Shown: positions 61,967 to 64,000 of the stretch, piece by piece
Layout of the letters: every line of letters starts with the position of its first letter
Numbering within the stretch: position 1 is the first letter of the stretch
Assembly: GCF_000264375.1 (NCBI RefSeq)
Contig: NZ_AJXW01000069.1
Location: 1-64,000, forward strand
Origin: Rhodanobacter thiooxydans LCS2
GTDB lineage: Bacteria > Pseudomonadota > Gammaproteobacteria > Xanthomonadales > Rhodanobacteraceae
Length of the DNA stretch: 64,000 nucleotides
Direction: 5' to 3'
Translations under genes and position numbers: made by a program
Notes under the pieces: generated by a model
What the model was told of the DNA's origin: nothing
Seen by the model: only the letters and a program-made list of their open reading frames with translations
Databases searched by the model: none

Positions 61967-64000
61967 ATGACCGTCCGCTATACCCACCTGCACCTGCACA
62001 GCGAATACTCGCTGGTCGACTCGACCATCCGCATCAAGGCGCTGGTCGCCGCCTGCGTGCGCGACGGCATCCCCGCGGTGGCGCTGACCGACGACAGCAA
62101 CATGTTCGCGCTGGTGAAGTTCTACAAGGCCTGCAGCGCCGCCGGCATCAAGCCGATCGGCGGCTGCGACCTGTGGATCAGCCCAGCGGACGACCCCCGC
62201 CCATGGCGGCTCACCCTGCTGTGCCAGCACCGCGAGGGCTATCTCAATTTGTCGCGGCTGGTCTCGCGCGCGTGGCAGGAAGGCCAGCACGGCGGCCGTG
62301 CGCTGGTCGAGGCCGGCTGGCTCAACGCCGGCGCCAGCAGCGGGCTGATTGCCTTGCTCGGCCGCGAAAGCGAAGTCGGCCGCATCGCGCTGAACCAGGG
62401 CGTCGAGGCGGCGCTGGCCAGGCTGCGCCCGCTGGCGCGGCTGTTCCCCGAGCGGCTGTACCTGGAGCTGACCCGCTGCGGCCGCGAGGGCGAGGAAAAC
62501 TGGAACACCGCCGCGCTGGCGCTGGCTGCCGAACTCGGCCTGCCGGTGCTGGCCAGCAACGACGTGCGCTTCCTCACCCAGGACGACTTCGGCGCGCACG
62601 AGGCGCGCGTGTGCATCCAGCAGGGCCGCGTGCTGGCCGACCCCAAGCGCCCTCGCGACTACAGCAACCAGCAATACCTGAAGACGCCCGACGAGATGGC
62701 GGCGCTGTTCGCGGACATCCCCGAGGCGCTGGAAAACACCGTCGAACTGGCGAAACGCTGCACCCTGGAACTGAAGTTCGGCAAGTACTACCTGCCCGAT
62801 TTCCCGGTGCCCGCGGGCCACGACCTCGACAGCCACATCCGCGGACTGGCACGGCAAGGCCTGAAGGAGCGCCTGGCCAACGCGCCGCTGGCCGCCGACC
62901 ACACGCTGGCCGACTACGAAGCGCGGCTGGAGCGCGAGCTGGACGTCATCGTCAAGATGGGCTTTCCGGGCTACTTCCTGATCGTGGCGGACTTTATCAA
63001 CTGGGGCAAACAGAACGGCATCCCGGTCGGCCCCGGCCGCGGTTCCGGCGCCGGCTCGCTGGTGGCCTGGGCGCTGAAGATCACCGACCTGGACCCGCTG
63101 CAGTTCAACCTGCTGTTCGAGCGCTTCCTCAACCCCGAACGCGTGTCGATGCCCGACTTCGATATCGACTTCTGCATGGACCGCCGCGACGAGGTGATCG
63201 ACTACGTCGCGCGCAAGTACGGCCGCGACCGCGTCAGCCAGATCATCACCTACGGCTCGATGGCGGCCAAGGCGGTGCTGCGCGATTCCGGCCGCGTGCT
63301 CGGCATGGGTTACGGCCAGGTCGACAAGCTGGCGAAGATGGTGCCGCCGCGGCCGCTCGACCTTACCTTGTCCGACGCGCTGGGCCGCTCGGAGAAGTCG
63401 AAGAAGGAACCCGATCGCGTCGTCAGGGAATTCTGCGAAGCGTACGAGCAGGACGAGGACGCCCACGCGCTGATCGACCTGGCGCTCAAGCTCGAAAACC
63501 TCACCCGCAACGCCGGCAAGCACGCCGGCGGCGTGGTGATCGCGCCGACCCCGCTGACCGACTTCGCCCCGCTGTACTGCGAAGCCGGCGGCGGCGGCGT
63601 GGTGACCCAGTACGACAAGGACGACGTGGAAGCGGTCGGCCTGGTCAAGTTCGACTTCCTCGGCCTGCGCACGCTGACCATCATCGACTGGGCGGTCAAG
63701 GCGATCAACGCACGCCGCGCAAAAACCGGCGAAGCGCCGCTGGACATCTCGACGCTGCCGCTGGACGACCCGGCGCCGTACGAATTGCTGAAGAAGGCGC
63801 AGACCGTCGCCGTGTTCCAGCTCGAATCCTCCGGCATGCAGCGCATGCTGAAGGACGCCAAGCCTGACCGCTTCGAGGACATCATCGCGCTGGTGGCGCT
63901 GTACCGCCCCGGCCCAATGGACCTGATCCCCAGCTTCGTCGCGCGCAAGCACGGCCGCGAGGAGGTGGAATACCCCGACCCGCGCGTCGAGCCGATCCTG
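61967..64000 (+). CDS. dnaE: DNA polymerase III alpha subunit (partial, runs off the window)
   Basis: DnaE is the replicative polymerase catalytic subunit. The first 678 codons are visible and the frame is open at the window edge; the full protein should be near 1,170-1,200 residues. An N-terminal PHP domain begins with THLHLHSEYS. The palm carries PDFDIDF (Asp residues 397-401) and KFDFLGLRTL with the third catalytic Asp near 563. GPGRGSGAGSLVAWAL is the conserved loop before the palm. The start ATG follows ACCGCGCAAAAACGC, with no strong Shine-Dalgarno. Confidence 0.97.
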   Translation, partial: MTVRYTHLHLHSEYSLVDSTIRIKALVAACVRDGIPAVALTDDSNMFALVKFYKACSAAGIKPIGGCDLWISPADDPRPWRLTLLCQHREGYLNLSRLVSRAWQEGQHGGRALVEAGWLNAGASSGLIALLGRESEVGRIALNQGVEAALARLRPLARLFPERLYLELTRCGREGEENWNTAALALAAELGLPVLASNDVRFLTQDDFGAHEARVCIQQGRVLADPKRPRDYSNQQYLKTPDEMAALFADIPEALENTVELAKRCTLELKFGKYYLPDFPVPAGHDLDSHIRGLARQGLKERLANAPLAADHTLADYEARLERELDVIVKMGFPGYFLIVADFINWGKQNGIPVGPGRGSGAGSLVAWALKITDLDPLQFNLLFERFLNPERVSMPDFDIDFCMDRRDEVIDYVARKYGRDRVSQIITYGSMAAKAVLRDSGRVLGMGYGQVDKLAKMVPPRPLDLTLSDALGRSEKSKKEPDRVVREFCEAYEQDEDAHALIDLALKLENLTRNAGKHAGGVVIAPTPLTDFAPLYCEAGGGGVVTQYDKDDVEAVGLVKFDFLGLRTLTIIDWAVKAINARRAKTGEAPLDISTLPLDDPAPYELLKKAQTVAVFQLESSGMQRMLKDAKPDRFEDIIALVALYRPGPMDLIPSFVARKHGREEVEYPDPRVEPIL

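Overview
The window is dense, GC-rich chromosomal DNA of a gammaproteobacterium. Gene order (rpsB-tsf-pyrH-frr-uppS-cdsA-dxr-rseP-bamA-lpxD-fabZ-lpxA-lpxB-rnhB-dnaE; infC-rpmI-rplT-pheS-pheT-ihfA-merR-tRNA-Pro; queA-tgt-yajC-secD-secF), a sufRBCDS operon headed by an Rrf2 regulator, and abundant short intergenic palindromes all point to the Xanthomonadales, most like a Rhodanobacter/Dyella-type member. That assignment is an inference from gene order and composition. No plasmid or phage backbone is seen.

Layout. 1-2.0 kb: REP-like repeats, panE and a PlsC-type acyltransferase. 2.0-7.6 kb (minus strand): the SUF iron-sulfur assembly operon with its regulator and a likely autoregulated promoter. 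7.6-13.3 kb: an accessory block holding a type III restriction-modification system (res, mod), a short upstream reading frame that may be the stump of another methyltransferase, and a divergent XRE regulator across an inverted-repeat operator. 13.3-15.1 kb: amgK-murU, the anomeric sugar kinase and uridylyltransferase of peptidoglycan recycling. 15.3-21.1 kb: secF-secD-yajC-tgt-queA. 21.2-24.8 kb: an ABC-2 exporter co-transcribed with a DesK/DesR-like two-component pair. 25-28.9 kb: an orphan class III aminotransferase, a PsiF-repeat protein, upp and pip. 29-31.7 kb: a D-2-hydroxyglutarate dehydrogenase-like flavoenzyme divergent from serA, a pair expected to be metabolically coupled. 31.8-32.7 kb: an AT-richer islet with a frameshifted zeta-toxin-like gene and an overlapping 58-residue ORF, wedged between serA and tRNA-Pro. 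33-40.9 kb: the tRNA-Pro/merR/ihfA/pheT/pheS/rplT/rpmI/infC/thrS translation cluster, with a non-AUG (ATC) infC start and attenuator-like leaders before thrS and pheS. 41-46 kb: a UDP-glucuronate epimerase-like gene, a HemJ-like membrane protein, glnD and map. 46.3-64 kb: ribosomal protein S2 through the lipid and outer-membrane biogenesis genes to dnaE, which runs off the window.

Most of the window is housekeeping. The more unusual material is (i) the RM block with its decayed neighbour and operator, (ii) the broken zeta toxin with an undescribed small downstream gene, (iii) the thrS leader, where a short peptide with tandem Thr codons precedes competing hairpins, and (iv) at least five families of short dispersed palindromic repeats. 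One of these families sits repeatedly inside operons, and one copy of another supplies the stop codon of murU.
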